Source: Rhodocyclaceae bacterium
Lineage (GTDB): Bacteria > Pseudomonadota > Gammaproteobacteria > Burkholderiales > Rhodocyclaceae
NCBI GenBank assembly: GCA_020445945.1
Contig: JAGRFQ010000004.1
Coordinates: 2,190 to 44,097 of the forward strand
Length of the DNA stretch: 41,908 nt
Direction: 5' to 3'
Of the stretch, positions 21,208 through 30,778 are shown one piece after another. Position numbers and translations under genes: made by a program. Below the pieces are notes generated by a model, which saw nothing but the letters and a program-made list of their open reading frames with translations, was not told the DNA's origin and ran no database searches. The first letter of the stretch is position 1. Each line of letters opens with the position of its first letter.

Positions 21208-21771
21208 TCAGCCCATGCGCAGCGCCATCTCGGCCACCCGGCGGCCGAGGTGTTCGGCGGTCTTGAGGTCGGATTCGCGCATCGCCTCAGCCCCTTCGTC
21301 GGCATTCGACTGGGCCATCGCCCCGGCGTAGCTGCCAATCCGGTTGAGGTCATCGACGCTGCCGGTGCTGGCGTTGTTGCCCGGCGGCAGCCCGAGGCTG
21401 ACCCACACCATGGCGTGCTGACCCGAAAACACCATCATCTGGAGCAACGCGTTGAGCTTGTCGCCCGACTGCGAGGCCGAGTTGGTAAAGCCGGCGGCGA
21501 GCTTGTCTTTCCAGCCCTGCGTGAACCACACCTTGGAGCTGGCGTCCATGAAGGCCTTGAACGGCGCGGACACACTGCCCATGTAGGTCGGCGCGCCGAA
21601 GATGATCGCGTCGGCAGCTGCCAGATCGTCCCAATGCGCATCCACGTTCTCGACGCTCACGCGCAGCGCGTCGACCCCGTCGACCGCGGCTACACCATTG
21701 AAGACATGCTCGGCCTGACGTGCGGTGTGGCCGAAACCGCTGTGATAGACCACGACTACTTTCTTGCTCAT
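21208..21771 (-). CDS. WrbA-like flavodoxin/NAD(P)H:quinone oxidoreductase
   Basis: 187 aa flavodoxin-fold protein. The FMN phosphate loop appears as VVVYHSGFGHTARQAEHV (residues 5-22), and GAPTYMGSVSAPFKAFMDA is the second FMN-contacting segment. The family reduces quinones by two electrons, protecting against redox stress. It begins 49 bp after the pirin gene on the same strand and is probably cotranscribed with it. The start ATG has GGAGA nine nt upstream; an upstream in-frame extension of 20 codons has no family match and includes the pirin-wrbA gap. Confidence 0.88.
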   Translation of the reverse strand: MSKKVVVVYHSGFGHTARQAEHVFNGVAAVDGVDALRVSVENVDAHWDDLAAADAIIFGAPTYMGSVSAPFKAFMDASSKVWFTQGWKDKLAAGFTNSASQSGDKLNALLQMMVFSGQHAMVWVSLGLPPGNNASTGSVDDLNRIGSYAGAMAQSNADEGAEAMRESDLKTAEHLGRRVAEMALRMG

Positions 21772-21820
21772 GTTGAGGTTCTCCGTTGTGGGTTTTGAAT
21801 CGTCTTGAATCGGTCGGAAA

Positions 21821-22531
21821 TCAGCGCGCACCGGGCGGCAGATCGAACAGCAGGCACTCGCCGGCGGACTGCGCGGTCAGCGTGAACGCGGCCTCATCCG
21901 CCATCGCCACGCCGTCGCCCGCCTCGAGCCGCAGGTCGCCCAGCGCAAACTGCCCCGAGACCACCTGCAGATAGCCCAGCCGGCCCGGCGCAAAGCGGTG
22001 CGTCAGCACCTGCCCGGCGCGCGGACGGGCGGCGTGGATGTCGGCGTGCTGGTTCAGCGTCAGGCTGCCCTCGCGCCCGTCGCCGGACACCAGCAGCGCC
22101 CACCCCGCGGCCAGCGCCGACGGCGACACCGCCTGCTGCGCGTAGCCCGGCGCAAGATCGGTGGCGGCAGGCACAATCCAGATCTGCAGCAGCCGCGTCG
22201 GCGCCTCGGCCAGCGCGTTGAATTCGCTGTGGCGCACGCCGCGCCCGGCGCTCATGCGCTGCACCTCGCCGGCCCGGATGTCGGTGCCGTTGCCGAGGCT
22301 GTCGCGGTGCGCCAGCGCGCCGTCGACCACGTAGGTAATGATCTCCATGTCGCGATGGCCGTGCGGCTCGAAGCCCGCGGCCGGAGCGATGCGGTCATCG
22401 TTGATGACCCGCAACGGGCCCCAGCCCATGCGCGCCGGATCGTGATAGCCGGCGAACGAGAAACTGTGGCGACTGTCGAGCCAGTCGAGACGCGTCTGGC
22501 CGCGGGCCGCACCGGAACGTTTTTCGATCAT
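21821..22531 (-). CDS. Pirin-family cupin protein (quercetinase-like)
   Basis: 236 aa, YhhW/pirin type. All four metal ligands of the family are present at the expected positions: H57 and H59 (FEPHGHRDMEI), H101 and E103 (RGVRHSEFN). N-terminal RLDWLDSRHSFSFAGYHDP and GPLRVINDD are typical. Bacterial pirins of this type have quercetin dioxygenase activity in vitro; the cellular role is not settled. A strong AAGGAGG precedes the ATG. It is divergent from a LysR regulator across a 131-bp promoter region and is followed by the flavodoxin gene, a common redox-stress arrangement. Confidence 0.93.
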   Translation of the reverse strand: MIEKRSGAARGQTRLDWLDSRHSFSFAGYHDPARMGWGPLRVINDDRIAPAAGFEPHGHRDMEIITYVVDGALAHRDSLGNGTDIRAGEVQRMSAGRGVRHSEFNALAEAPTRLLQIWIVPAATDLAPGYAQQAVSPSALAAGWALLVSGDGREGSLTLNQHADIHAARPRAGQVLTHRFAPGRLGYLQVVSGQFALGDLRLEAGDGVAMADEAAFTLTAQSAGECLLFDLPPGAR

Positions 22532-22574
22532 CGCAATCCTCCTTGTCGAACAGCGCTTTCGCCGACATGAAATG

Positions 22575-22603
22575 AATTTTGTTCAAGCTGAAATCATTGT
22601 CTA
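22575..22603 (-). promoter_or_regulatory. Candidate promoter for pirin-flavodoxin operon
   Basis: On the minus strand TAGACA, 17-nt spacer, AAAATT. It overlaps the oppositely directed lysR promoter, which is the usual layout for LysR-type control. Confidence 0.4.
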
Positions 22604-22607
22604 GAAT
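22579..22607 (+). promoter_or_regulatory. Candidate sigma-70 promoter for the LysR gene
   Basis: TTGTTC, 17-nt spacer, TAGAAT, about 55 nt before the lysR start, in the AT-richest part of the intergenic region. Confidence 0.6.
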
Positions 22608-22662
22608 CACAGCGAGAATAAAAAGCGACAAATAATGGATGATTCGTTGACAGGAATTCACC

Positions 22663-23565
22663 ATGAAACTTTCGCTCGATGCACTGGCCATGCTCGACGC
22701 CATCGACAGCGCCGGCAGCTTTGCCGCCGCGGCGCGCCGGCTGCATCGCGTCCCCTCGGCGCTGACCCACGCAGTACGCCGCCTTGAAGACGACCTGGGC
22801 TTCCCGATCTTTCAGCGCGCCGGCCGTCGCGCCGAACTGACCGCCGCCGGGCGCACCCTGCTTGAGGACGGGCGGCTGCTCCTCGGCGCCGCGGCCGAGC
22901 TCGAATGCCGCGCCCGCCGGGTGGCCACCGGCTGGGAGGCCGAGCTGCGCATCGCGCTCAACGCGCTGGTCCGCTTCGAGGACTTTCTGCCCGCTCTCGA
23001 GCGCTTCTACGCCGAGCGGCGCGGGACGCGGCTGCGGATCGTGCACGAAGTGCTCGCCGGCAGCTGGGATGCGCTCACCACCGGGCGGGCCGATCTGGTG
23101 ATCGGCGCGTCGGGCGAACCACCGCCCAACACCGGCCTGGTGTCGCGCCGCTACGGCGCCACCAGCCTGCTGTTCTGCGTCGCCCCGCACCATCCGCTGG
23201 CGGCGCATCCGGAGCCGATCCCGAGCGCCGAGATCCGCAAGCACCGCGCCGTGGTGCTGAGCGACACCACGCGCCAGATGGCAGCGCGCACGGCGGGCCT
23301 GCTCGAAGGCCAGGAAACACTGGTGGTGCCGGACTTTCCGGCCAAGATTGCCGCCCAGAAGGCCGGCCTCGGGGTCGGCCACCTGCCGCGCCAGATGGCT
23401 GCCGAGGCGCTCGCCGAGGGCACCCTGTGCGCGCGCCAGACCGAGTCCACCGGCACCGCGCACCCGGTATTTCTGGCCTGGCGCAGCAACCACGACGGCC
23501 ACGCGCTGCGCTGGTTTCTCGACCAGCTCGCCGACGACGCCTGCCGCGCGCGTCTGATCCACTGA
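22663..23565 (+). CDS. LysR-family transcriptional regulator
   Basis: 300 aa, standard length. The N-terminal winged helix-turn-helix spans about residues 1-62 (DAIDSAGSFAAAARRLHR ... LTHAVRRLEDDLGFPIFQR). The rest is a periplasmic-binding-protein-like effector domain (from about residue 88). It is transcribed divergently from the pirin/flavodoxin pair with overlapping promoters, so it most likely regulates them and itself in response to an unknown, perhaps redox-active or quinone, effector. AGGA seven nt before the ATG. Confidence 0.93.
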   Translation: MKLSLDALAMLDAIDSAGSFAAAARRLHRVPSALTHAVRRLEDDLGFPIFQRAGRRAELTAAGRTLLEDGRLLLGAAAELECRARRVATGWEAELRIALNALVRFEDFLPALERFYAERRGTRLRIVHEVLAGSWDALTTGRADLVIGASGEPPPNTGLVSRRYGATSLLFCVAPHHPLAAHPEPIPSAEIRKHRAVVLSDTTRQMAARTAGLLEGQETLVVPDFPAKIAAQKAGLGVGHLPRQMAAEALAEGTLCARQTESTGTAHPVFLAWRSNHDGHALRWFLDQLADDACRARLIH

Positions 23566-23642
23566 GCCGTGCCATGCATTTTGAATGGCGCGCGGCGACG
23601 TATCGAGATACCTTTAACCTGCGGGGCAGCGCCCGCGCGCCG

Positions 23643-23648
23643 TATAAT
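23643..23648 (+). promoter_or_regulatory. -10 element for the GAF-GGDEF gene
   Basis: Perfect TATAAT 36 nt before the gene start, inside very GC-rich sequence. No good -35 hexamer is seen at 16-18 nt, so an activator may be needed. Confidence 0.55.
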
Positions 23649-23683
23649 CGACCCACACTCCTTGTCAGGGGCTTGCCACCGCA

Positions 23684-24733
23684 ATGATTCACGTTCTCAA
23701 ACACGTCGAATCGATCACCCGCCACCGCGACCGCACCTTGCTCGAGGTCGGCGTCGCTACCGCCTTGTTCGAGCTGCTCAAGCCCGAGGCGGTCAACGTC
23801 TTCAAGGTGCAGCAGGCCGGGCCGCGAACCGTGCTGCACTGCCTGACCCATGCCGGCGCCGACGGGGTGCGCTTCTGCGACACCGATTTCGAGAAGAGCG
23901 ACGAGGTGGTATCGCTCGAGACGCGCCCCGACTTTCAGGCCTGCATCGCCGAAGAACGGACCATTTCAAGCCCGCGGGCAGACGCGGCGGGGCTGGTCTA
24001 CTGCCTGCCGGTCGCCTACGACGGCAAGGTCGCGGGGCTGGTGGAGATCCTGACGCCGACCGCGCTGAAGGCGCCGGGCGAAGATCTGGCGCAGAGCTTT
24101 ATTGCGCTGTACCGCAACTACCTGAGCCTGCTCGACTACAGCGAGCGCGACAGCCTCACCGGCCTGCTCAACCGCCGCACCTTCGACGAGAACCTGGGCA
24201 AGATTCTGGCCTCACTCGGCCCCTCGGCCACCGACAATGCCGCGCTGCCCGGCGCCGAACGCCGCGACGGCGCCACCCCCGACGCGCCGCACTGGCTGGC
24301 GGTGATCGACGCCGACCACTTCAAGCGCATCAACGACAAGCACGGCCACCTCTACGGCGACGAAGTACTGATCCTGCTCGCCAACCTGATGCGCGAGAGC
24401 TTTCGCTACGACGACAAGCTGTTCCGCTTCGGGGGAGAGGAATTCGTGGCGGTGCTCAAACCGGCGCGCTGCGAGGACGCCGAGCGGGTCCTCGAACGCT
24501 TCCGCCAGACGGTGGAGTGCTTCCACTTTCCACAGGTGGGGCAGGTGACGATCAGCATCGGCTTTGCGCCGCTGCGCCCCGGCGACACCGCCTCGGCGGT
24601 GCTGGGCGCCGCCGACGACGCGATGTACTACGCCAAGGCGCACGGGCGAAATCAGGTGTGCGCCTATCACACCCTGGTTGCCCAGGGCGCCATCGCCCAG
24701 CGCAACTTCAGCGACGAGGCATCAACGCCGTGA
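23684..24733 (+). CDS. Diguanylate cyclase with N-terminal GAF-like sensor
   Basis: 349 aa, soluble. Residues about 1-145 resemble a GAF-type sensor (HRDRTLLEVGVATALFELL ... YCLPVAYDGKVAGLVEIL). The GGDEF domain runs from about residue 150 (RDSLTGLLNRRTFDENL) to 330. The active-site loop is GGEEF (250-254), with the I-site RYDD five residues before it, so it should make cyclic di-GMP and be product-inhibited. An Ala/Pro-rich insert (about 180-205) lies between the first helix and the VIDADHFKRINDKHGH metal-binding strand. The 3' end overlaps the convergent small secreted protein gene by 12 bp. Confidence 0.93.
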   Translation: MIHVLKHVESITRHRDRTLLEVGVATALFELLKPEAVNVFKVQQAGPRTVLHCLTHAGADGVRFCDTDFEKSDEVVSLETRPDFQACIAEERTISSPRADAAGLVYCLPVAYDGKVAGLVEILTPTALKAPGEDLAQSFIALYRNYLSLLDYSERDSLTGLLNRRTFDENLGKILASLGPSATDNAALPGAERRDGATPDAPHWLAVIDADHFKRINDKHGHLYGDEVLILLANLMRESFRYDDKLFRFGGEEFVAVLKPARCEDAERVLERFRQTVECFHFPQVGQVTISIGFAPLRPGDTASAVLGAADDAMYYAKAHGRNQVCAYHTLVAQGAIAQRNFSDEASTP

Positions 24734-25072
24734 AGCCGCCTCGCGTGCATTGACCAGCGCCGCCTTGCGCTCGGCGTCGGCGGCCTCGATCTGCGCACGC
24801 TGGCCGGCATCGAGCGGCGCCCCGCGACGCTGCTCGATGGTCGCGATCACGCGCTGCCCGGTATCGGTAATGCGCGGCCCGCCGGGCATGCCCTGGCGCA
24901 CCACCGCCTCGCTCACCCCGGCAATGCCCGCCACGCGCGACACGAATTCGCGCTCGATGCGGGTGCGCTCCGCCTTCAGATAGGCCGCCCCGGCCGGCGA
25001 GGGCAAGGGCTCGGCTGCCCCTGCCAGCACGGCAAAAACCGCCACGGCCAGCCCGATCGCGATGCGCCTCAT
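24722..25072 (-). CDS. Small secreted protein, unknown function
   Basis: 116 aa. An N-terminal signal peptide (MRRIAIGLAVAVFAVLAGA, probable cleavage near AGA-AEP) is followed by about 95 residues rich in Ala, Arg and Glu, mostly predicted helical. Its start ATG overlaps the qor stop codon by 4 nt (ATGA), so it is translationally coupled to that gene and expressed with it. No family was recognised; a periplasmic location is inferred from the signal peptide. Confidence 0.75.
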   Translation of the reverse strand: MRRIAIGLAVAVFAVLAGAAEPLPSPAGAAYLKAERTRIEREFVSRVAGIAGVSEAVVRQGMPGGPRITDTGQRVIATIEQRRGAPLDAGQRAQIEAADAERKAALVNAREAASRR

Positions 25073-26046
25073 GACAGCTCCAGCACGGTCGACCCGGTGG
25101 TCCGCCGCGCCTCCAGATCACGGTGCGCCTGGGCCGCGTCGCGCAGCGCGTAGCGTTGATTGATTTCCACCCGCACCTGACCGCTCGCGACCACCGCAAA
25201 CAACTCGTCGGCCATGGCGAGCAGATCCTCGCGCCGGGCGGTGTAGCTCATGATCGTCGGTCGGGTCAGGAACAGCGAGCCCATCTTGGCCAGCACGCCA
25301 ATGTCGAACGGCGGCACCGGCCCCGACGCATTGCCGAAGGAGACCATCATCCCGAGCGGCCGCAGGCAGGCCAGCGAATCCATGAAAGTGTCCTTGCCGA
25401 TGGAGTCGTACACCACCGGCACGCCCGCGCCGCCGGTGATCTCGCGCACCCGCTCGGCAAAATTCTCGCGGGTGTAGACCACCGGATGGTCGCAGCCATG
25501 CGCCTGCGCCAGGGCCGCCTTTTCGTCCGAGCCAACGGTGCCGATCACCGTCGCGCCCAGCGCCCTGGCCCACTGGCACAGGATCAGCCCGACCCCGCCC
25601 GCGGCGGCATGCACGAGGATGGTGTCGCCGGCCGCAACCCGGTAGCTGCGACGCAGCAGATACTGTGCGGTGAGCCCCTGCAGCATCATCGCCGCGGCGT
25701 GCGCGTCGTCGATGCCATCGGGCAGTTTGACCAGCCGGTCGGCCGGCATGTTGCGCAGCTCGGCATAGGCACCGAGCGGCCCGCCGGCGTAGGCCACCCG
25801 GTCGCCAACGGCCAGATCGGTCACCCCCGCCCCCAGCGCGGTGACCACACCGGCGCCTTCGAGGCCAAGCCCCGACGGCAGCGCCACCGGGTACAGACCG
25901 CTGCGGTGGTAGGTGTCGATGTAGTTGAGGCCGACCGCGCGCTGTGCGAGCGTGACCTCGCCCGCGGCCGGCGGTGGTACATCCACCGGCATCCAGCGCA
26001 ACACCTCGGGGCCGCCCGTGGTTTCGAAACGGATCGCATGGGGCAT
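25069..26046 (-). CDS. qor: NADPH:quinone oxidoreductase (zinc-independent MDR family)
   Basis: 325 aa, the usual QOR length. The N-terminal GroES-like domain contains VTLAQRAVGLNYIDTYHRSGLYP and LGLEGAGVVTALG; the Rossmann domain has the NADPH-binding HAAAGGVGLILCQWARALGA. The cysteines of zinc alcohol dehydrogenases are absent, as expected for QOR. It reduces quinones with NADPH. GGAG eight nt before the ATG at 26046 sets the start rather than an upstream in-frame codon. It lies between pldA and the coupled small secreted protein gene on the minus strand. Confidence 0.93.
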   Translation of the reverse strand: MPHAIRFETTGGPEVLRWMPVDVPPPAAGEVTLAQRAVGLNYIDTYHRSGLYPVALPSGLGLEGAGVVTALGAGVTDLAVGDRVAYAGGPLGAYAELRNMPADRLVKLPDGIDDAHAAAMMLQGLTAQYLLRRSYRVAAGDTILVHAAAGGVGLILCQWARALGATVIGTVGSDEKAALAQAHGCDHPVVYTRENFAERVREITGGAGVPVVYDSIGKDTFMDSLACLRPLGMMVSFGNASGPVPPFDIGVLAKMGSLFLTRPTIMSYTARREDLLAMADELFAVVASGQVRVEINQRYALRDAAQAHRDLEARRTTGSTVLELS

Positions 26047-26087
26047 GTCAGGTCTCCGGCAGGGGGTCGAAAAACGCGGCGCGCGGA

Positions 26088-27227
26088 TCAACGCACGATC
26101 GAGACGCCGATTCTAAACTGCGGCAGGCGCGACTGCCCGTAGTCGAGCAGGGTCTCGCCCTCGCCGTCGAAATACTGCAGATGAACGAAGGCCCCGACCG
26201 CCGAGAAGATACTCTGACGCATCGGATAGGAGACGTCCACCTGCGTGCTGCCGACACCGGCCTTGCCGCGGCGCAGCTTGACCTTGGCCAGCCAGCCATC
26301 GTCGCGGCCGGCGCGCAGGCCGAGCTCGCCGTAGCCGCGATAGCGGTGGATGTCGGGGTTGTCGGACTTCTCCAGATAGCCCCACACGCGCGGCTCCAGG
26401 CCGACGTGGCTCAGGCCGTCGCCGAGGCGATAGCGCCAGTCGGCCTGCGCGAAGGCGATGTTGATGCTGCGTGACTGGCTGCCCTCGCGGCCGTTCGACT
26501 CGTGCTCCACGCCGGCGCGGATATTCAGCCGGTGACGGCTCTGCGGCACCATCGGCACGGCCCACTGGTAGAACAGCGAGGGGCGATAGCTTGTGTCGCG
26601 AAACGGCGCGGAGTGGCTGGACAGATCCCACAGCGAGGTCTGGGTGTAGCCGAAATGCAAGCCGTCGAGGGCCGGCAGCGCGCGCACGATGGCGCCGTCG
26701 TGGTCGAACAGGCGGTACTTGAAGCTGAGCTGGAAGCGTGCCGAAGCGCCGCCGTTGGCGCCGAGCAGGAAGTACATCGGCTCGTTGAAGGACAGCGCCG
26801 GCTCGGGCGTGCTGGCTTCATCGCCCGGCGTGGCCACCCCGCTCATGCGCACCACCGGGTCCTCGCCCGCGGCCCAGCCCACGCGCTCGGCCACCAGCAG
26901 GACGCGCGACGGCGAGTCGTCGGCCAGGCGCAGCACACTGAGCCCGAGCACCTCGCGCGGCCACTCGAACTGGTAGCGCCGCACCGCGCCCTCCTGCGCG
27001 TCGCTGGCGGTCAGCGCAACGACCAGGCGCTGCTCGCCGATTTCGATCCGCGCGTCGAGCACGTCCGGCAGCGCGTCCGCCGCAGCGGACGCCTCGGCCA
27101 CCGTCACCACCAGTGGCTGGCCGGCCGACACATGCGTCTGGTCGACGCTCAGCAGACGCTCGGCCTGCACCGCGCCGGCAGCGAGGCTCAGCAGGCAGAG
27201 CCCCCCGAAACGAAGTGAAATCAACAT
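26088..27227 (-). CDS. pldA: Outer membrane phospholipase A (OMPLA) with N-terminal extension
   Basis: 379 aa, longer than the roughly 290 aa E. coli enzyme. A signal peptide (MLISLRFGGLCLLSLAAGAVQA) is followed by about 125 residues of likely beta-rich domain, then the barrel starting near LSFNEPMYFLLG. The active-site segment EHESNGREGSQSRSINI carries H242, S244 and N256, with the same spacing as the E. coli triad H142/S144/N156. It hydrolyses phospholipids that reach the outer leaflet. The C-terminus ends in alternating hydrophobic residues (FRIGVSIVR); a terminal aromatic is absent. An extended -10 promoter candidate lies 31 nt upstream; qor follows after 41 bp. Confidence 0.9.
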   Translation of the reverse strand: MLISLRFGGLCLLSLAAGAVQAERLLSVDQTHVSAGQPLVVTVAEASAAADALPDVLDARIEIGEQRLVVALTASDAQEGAVRRYQFEWPREVLGLSVLRLADDSPSRVLLVAERVGWAAGEDPVVRMSGVATPGDEASTPEPALSFNEPMYFLLGANGGASARFQLSFKYRLFDHDGAIVRALPALDGLHFGYTQTSLWDLSSHSAPFRDTSYRPSLFYQWAVPMVPQSRHRLNIRAGVEHESNGREGSQSRSINIAFAQADWRYRLGDGLSHVGLEPRVWGYLEKSDNPDIHRYRGYGELGLRAGRDDGWLAKVKLRRGKAGVGSTQVDVSYPMRQSIFSAVGAFVHLQYFDGEGETLLDYGQSRLPQFRIGVSIVR

Positions 27228-27257
27228 GATGGTGACCGCGCGAACAGGCAAACGTGT

Positions 27258-27266
27258 ATTCTATCA
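27258..27266 (-). promoter_or_regulatory. Candidate extended -10 promoter for pldA
   Basis: On the minus strand TGA-TAGAAT (TGn plus a -10 hexamer with 5 of 6 consensus bases), placing the transcript start about 23 nt before the pldA ATG and downstream of the maeB terminator. Confidence 0.5.
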
Positions 27267-27289
27267 AGGGGCTGGTGCAATCGCCGCGC

Positions 27290-27321
27290 AAATAGAAACG
27301 GGGCGCCCGCGAGCGCCCCGT
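27290..27321 (-). terminator. Intrinsic terminator after maeB
   Basis: Perfect 9-bp stem ACGGGGCGC/GCGCCCCGT with a 6-nt loop, followed on the minus strand by TTCTATTT. Starts 21 bp after the maeB stop. Confidence 0.9.
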
Positions 27322-27342
27322 GCGTGTGCCGCTGTGGCCGCC

Positions 27343-29625
<2,283 letters not shown>

Positions 29626-29663
29626 GATGTCTCCCTTCCGATGACTCTCAGTATTGTTCCAGC

Positions 29664-29692
29664 ACTCTAGCGGCTGGAATGCCTGTCGCCAA
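29664..29692 (-). promoter_or_regulatory. Candidate sigma-70 promoter for maeB
   Basis: On the minus strand TTGGCG, 17-nt spacer, TAGAGT, about 40 nt before the maeB start. Confidence 0.45.
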
Positions 29693-29782
29693 TTGCGAAC
29701 ATCCACAGTATTTTGTTCTTGCTCGACGGCGCCTCGAAGGCGATGACTGTGGCGTGCTGCGGCGCGTGCCGGGGAGAGGCGG

Positions 29783-29795
29783 ACGCCGCAGGCGT
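29783..29795. repeat. 13-bp inverted repeat, possible operator
   Basis: ACGCC-GCA-GGCGT, a perfect 5-bp-arm palindrome in the maeB/ParA divergent region; its left arm is part of the direct repeat CGGACGCCG found again 18 bp downstream. Confidence 0.4.
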
Positions 29796-29926
29796 GACGG
29801 ACGCCGTAATTATGGCATGAAGCGCCGACGCTCGAAGCCCCCGTTGCACCGACGCGTGCGCCCCCAACGCTACGTAAGCTGGCAAAATGGGGGCAATAAC
29901 ATTCCACAGGGAAGGGGACCAGCAAC

Positions 29927-30706
29927 ATGCGACGTGTCGTGTTCAATCAGAAAGGTGGCGTAGGCAAGTCCACCATCACCTGCAACCTCGCCGCCATCAG
30001 TGCGCGCAACGGCTTGCGGACGCTCGTCGTGGATCTCGACCCACAGGGCAACTCGACACGCTACCTGCTGGGCAGCGCCACCGACACGCTCGACGCTTCA
30101 CTGGCCGACTTCTTCGACCAGACGCTCAACTTCCGCCTCAACCCGATGGCCCTGTCCGAGTTCGTGGCCCACTCGCCCTACGAGAATCTGCACGTCATGC
30201 CCTCGCACCCGGCGCTCGAAGAACTGCAGGGCAAGCTCGAATCGCGCTACAAGATCTTCAAACTGCGCGAGGCGCTCGACGAGTTGGCCGATGACTACGA
30301 CGCGATCTACATCGACACCCCGCCGGCGCTCAACTTCTACACCCGCTCGGCGATGATCGCCGCCAACGCCTGCCTGATCCCCTTCGACTGCGACGATTTC
30401 TCGCGCCGCGCGCTATACGCGCTGCTCGACAACGTGGCCGAAATCCGCGCCGACCACAACCGCGATCTGGCGGTCGAGGGCATCGTCGTCAACCAGTTTC
30501 AGCCGCGCGCCACGCTGCCGCGCAAAGTGGTGCAGGAGCTGATCGACGAAGGGCTGCCGATCGTCGAGCCCTATCTGTCGGCGTCGGTGAAGATCAAGGA
30601 ATCGCACGAGCAATCCAAGCCGATGATCCACCTCGACGCCAAGCACAAACTGTCGCAGGAATTCGTCGCACTCCACGATTCGCTGGCGCGCACCTACGGC
30701 ACCTGA
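29927..30706 (+). CDS. Orphan ParA/MinD-type ATPase
   Basis: 259 aa. It has the deviant Walker A NQKGGVGKST with signature lysine K9 and P-loop K14, the switch-I segment VVDLDPQGNST, and the Walker B-like YDAIYIDTPPAL. It lacks an N-terminal DNA-binding extension, so it is the small ParA type that dimerises on ATP and often binds DNA non-specifically. No ParB gene or parS-like palindrome lies beside it, so a chromosome-segregation role is not supported by context. The gene 72 bp downstream is a tandem-receiver protein with its own sigma-28 promoter; a role in positioning a chemotaxis, flagellar or other cellular complex is a reasonable inference. Start has AAGGGGA upstream. Confidence 0.9.
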   Translation: MRRVVFNQKGGVGKSTITCNLAAISARNGLRTLVVDLDPQGNSTRYLLGSATDTLDASLADFFDQTLNFRLNPMALSEFVAHSPYENLHVMPSHPALEELQGKLESRYKIFKLREALDELADDYDAIYIDTPPALNFYTRSAMIAANACLIPFDCDDFSRRALYALLDNVAEIRADHNRDLAVEGIVVNQFQPRATLPRKVVQELIDEGLPIVEPYLSASVKIKESHEQSKPMIHLDAKHKLSQEFVALHDSLARTYGT

Positions 30707-30719
30707 CCCCGCCACGGGC

Positions 30720-30746
30720 GAAAGTTTTTCTGCGCCGTGCCGCTAA
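30720..30746 (+). promoter_or_regulatory. Predicted sigma-28 (FliA) promoter
   Basis: GAAAGTTT, exactly 11 nt, GCCGCTAA. The established flagellar sigma-28 consensus is TAAAGTTT-N11-GCCGATAA, so each box matches at 7 of 8 positions with the ideal spacing. It lies between the ParA stop (30706) and the tandem-receiver gene, whose ATG is 33 nt after the -10 box with GAGGAG in between. Confidence 0.8.
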
Positions 30747-30778
30747 GCGGTACACAGCCTGCGCAGAGGAGCCCCCCG

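Larger units (their letters stand above)
29626..29926. other. 301-bp divergent intergenic region between maeB and the ParA-type gene
   Basis: No gene seen. It holds a maeB promoter candidate (29664-29692), the inverted repeat ACGCC-GCA-GGCGT at 29783-29795, and a direct repeat CGGACGCCG at 29780-29788 and 29798-29806 (18-bp period). The side nearest the ParA gene has no convincing promoter, only a good RBS (AAGGGGA eight nt before the ATG). Confidence 0.6.

Noticed and set aside
29927-30706. Plasmid or chromosome partition locus
   Set aside because: Only a ParA-type gene is present; no ParB, no parS-like repeats, no replication gene nearby, and the surroundings are housekeeping.
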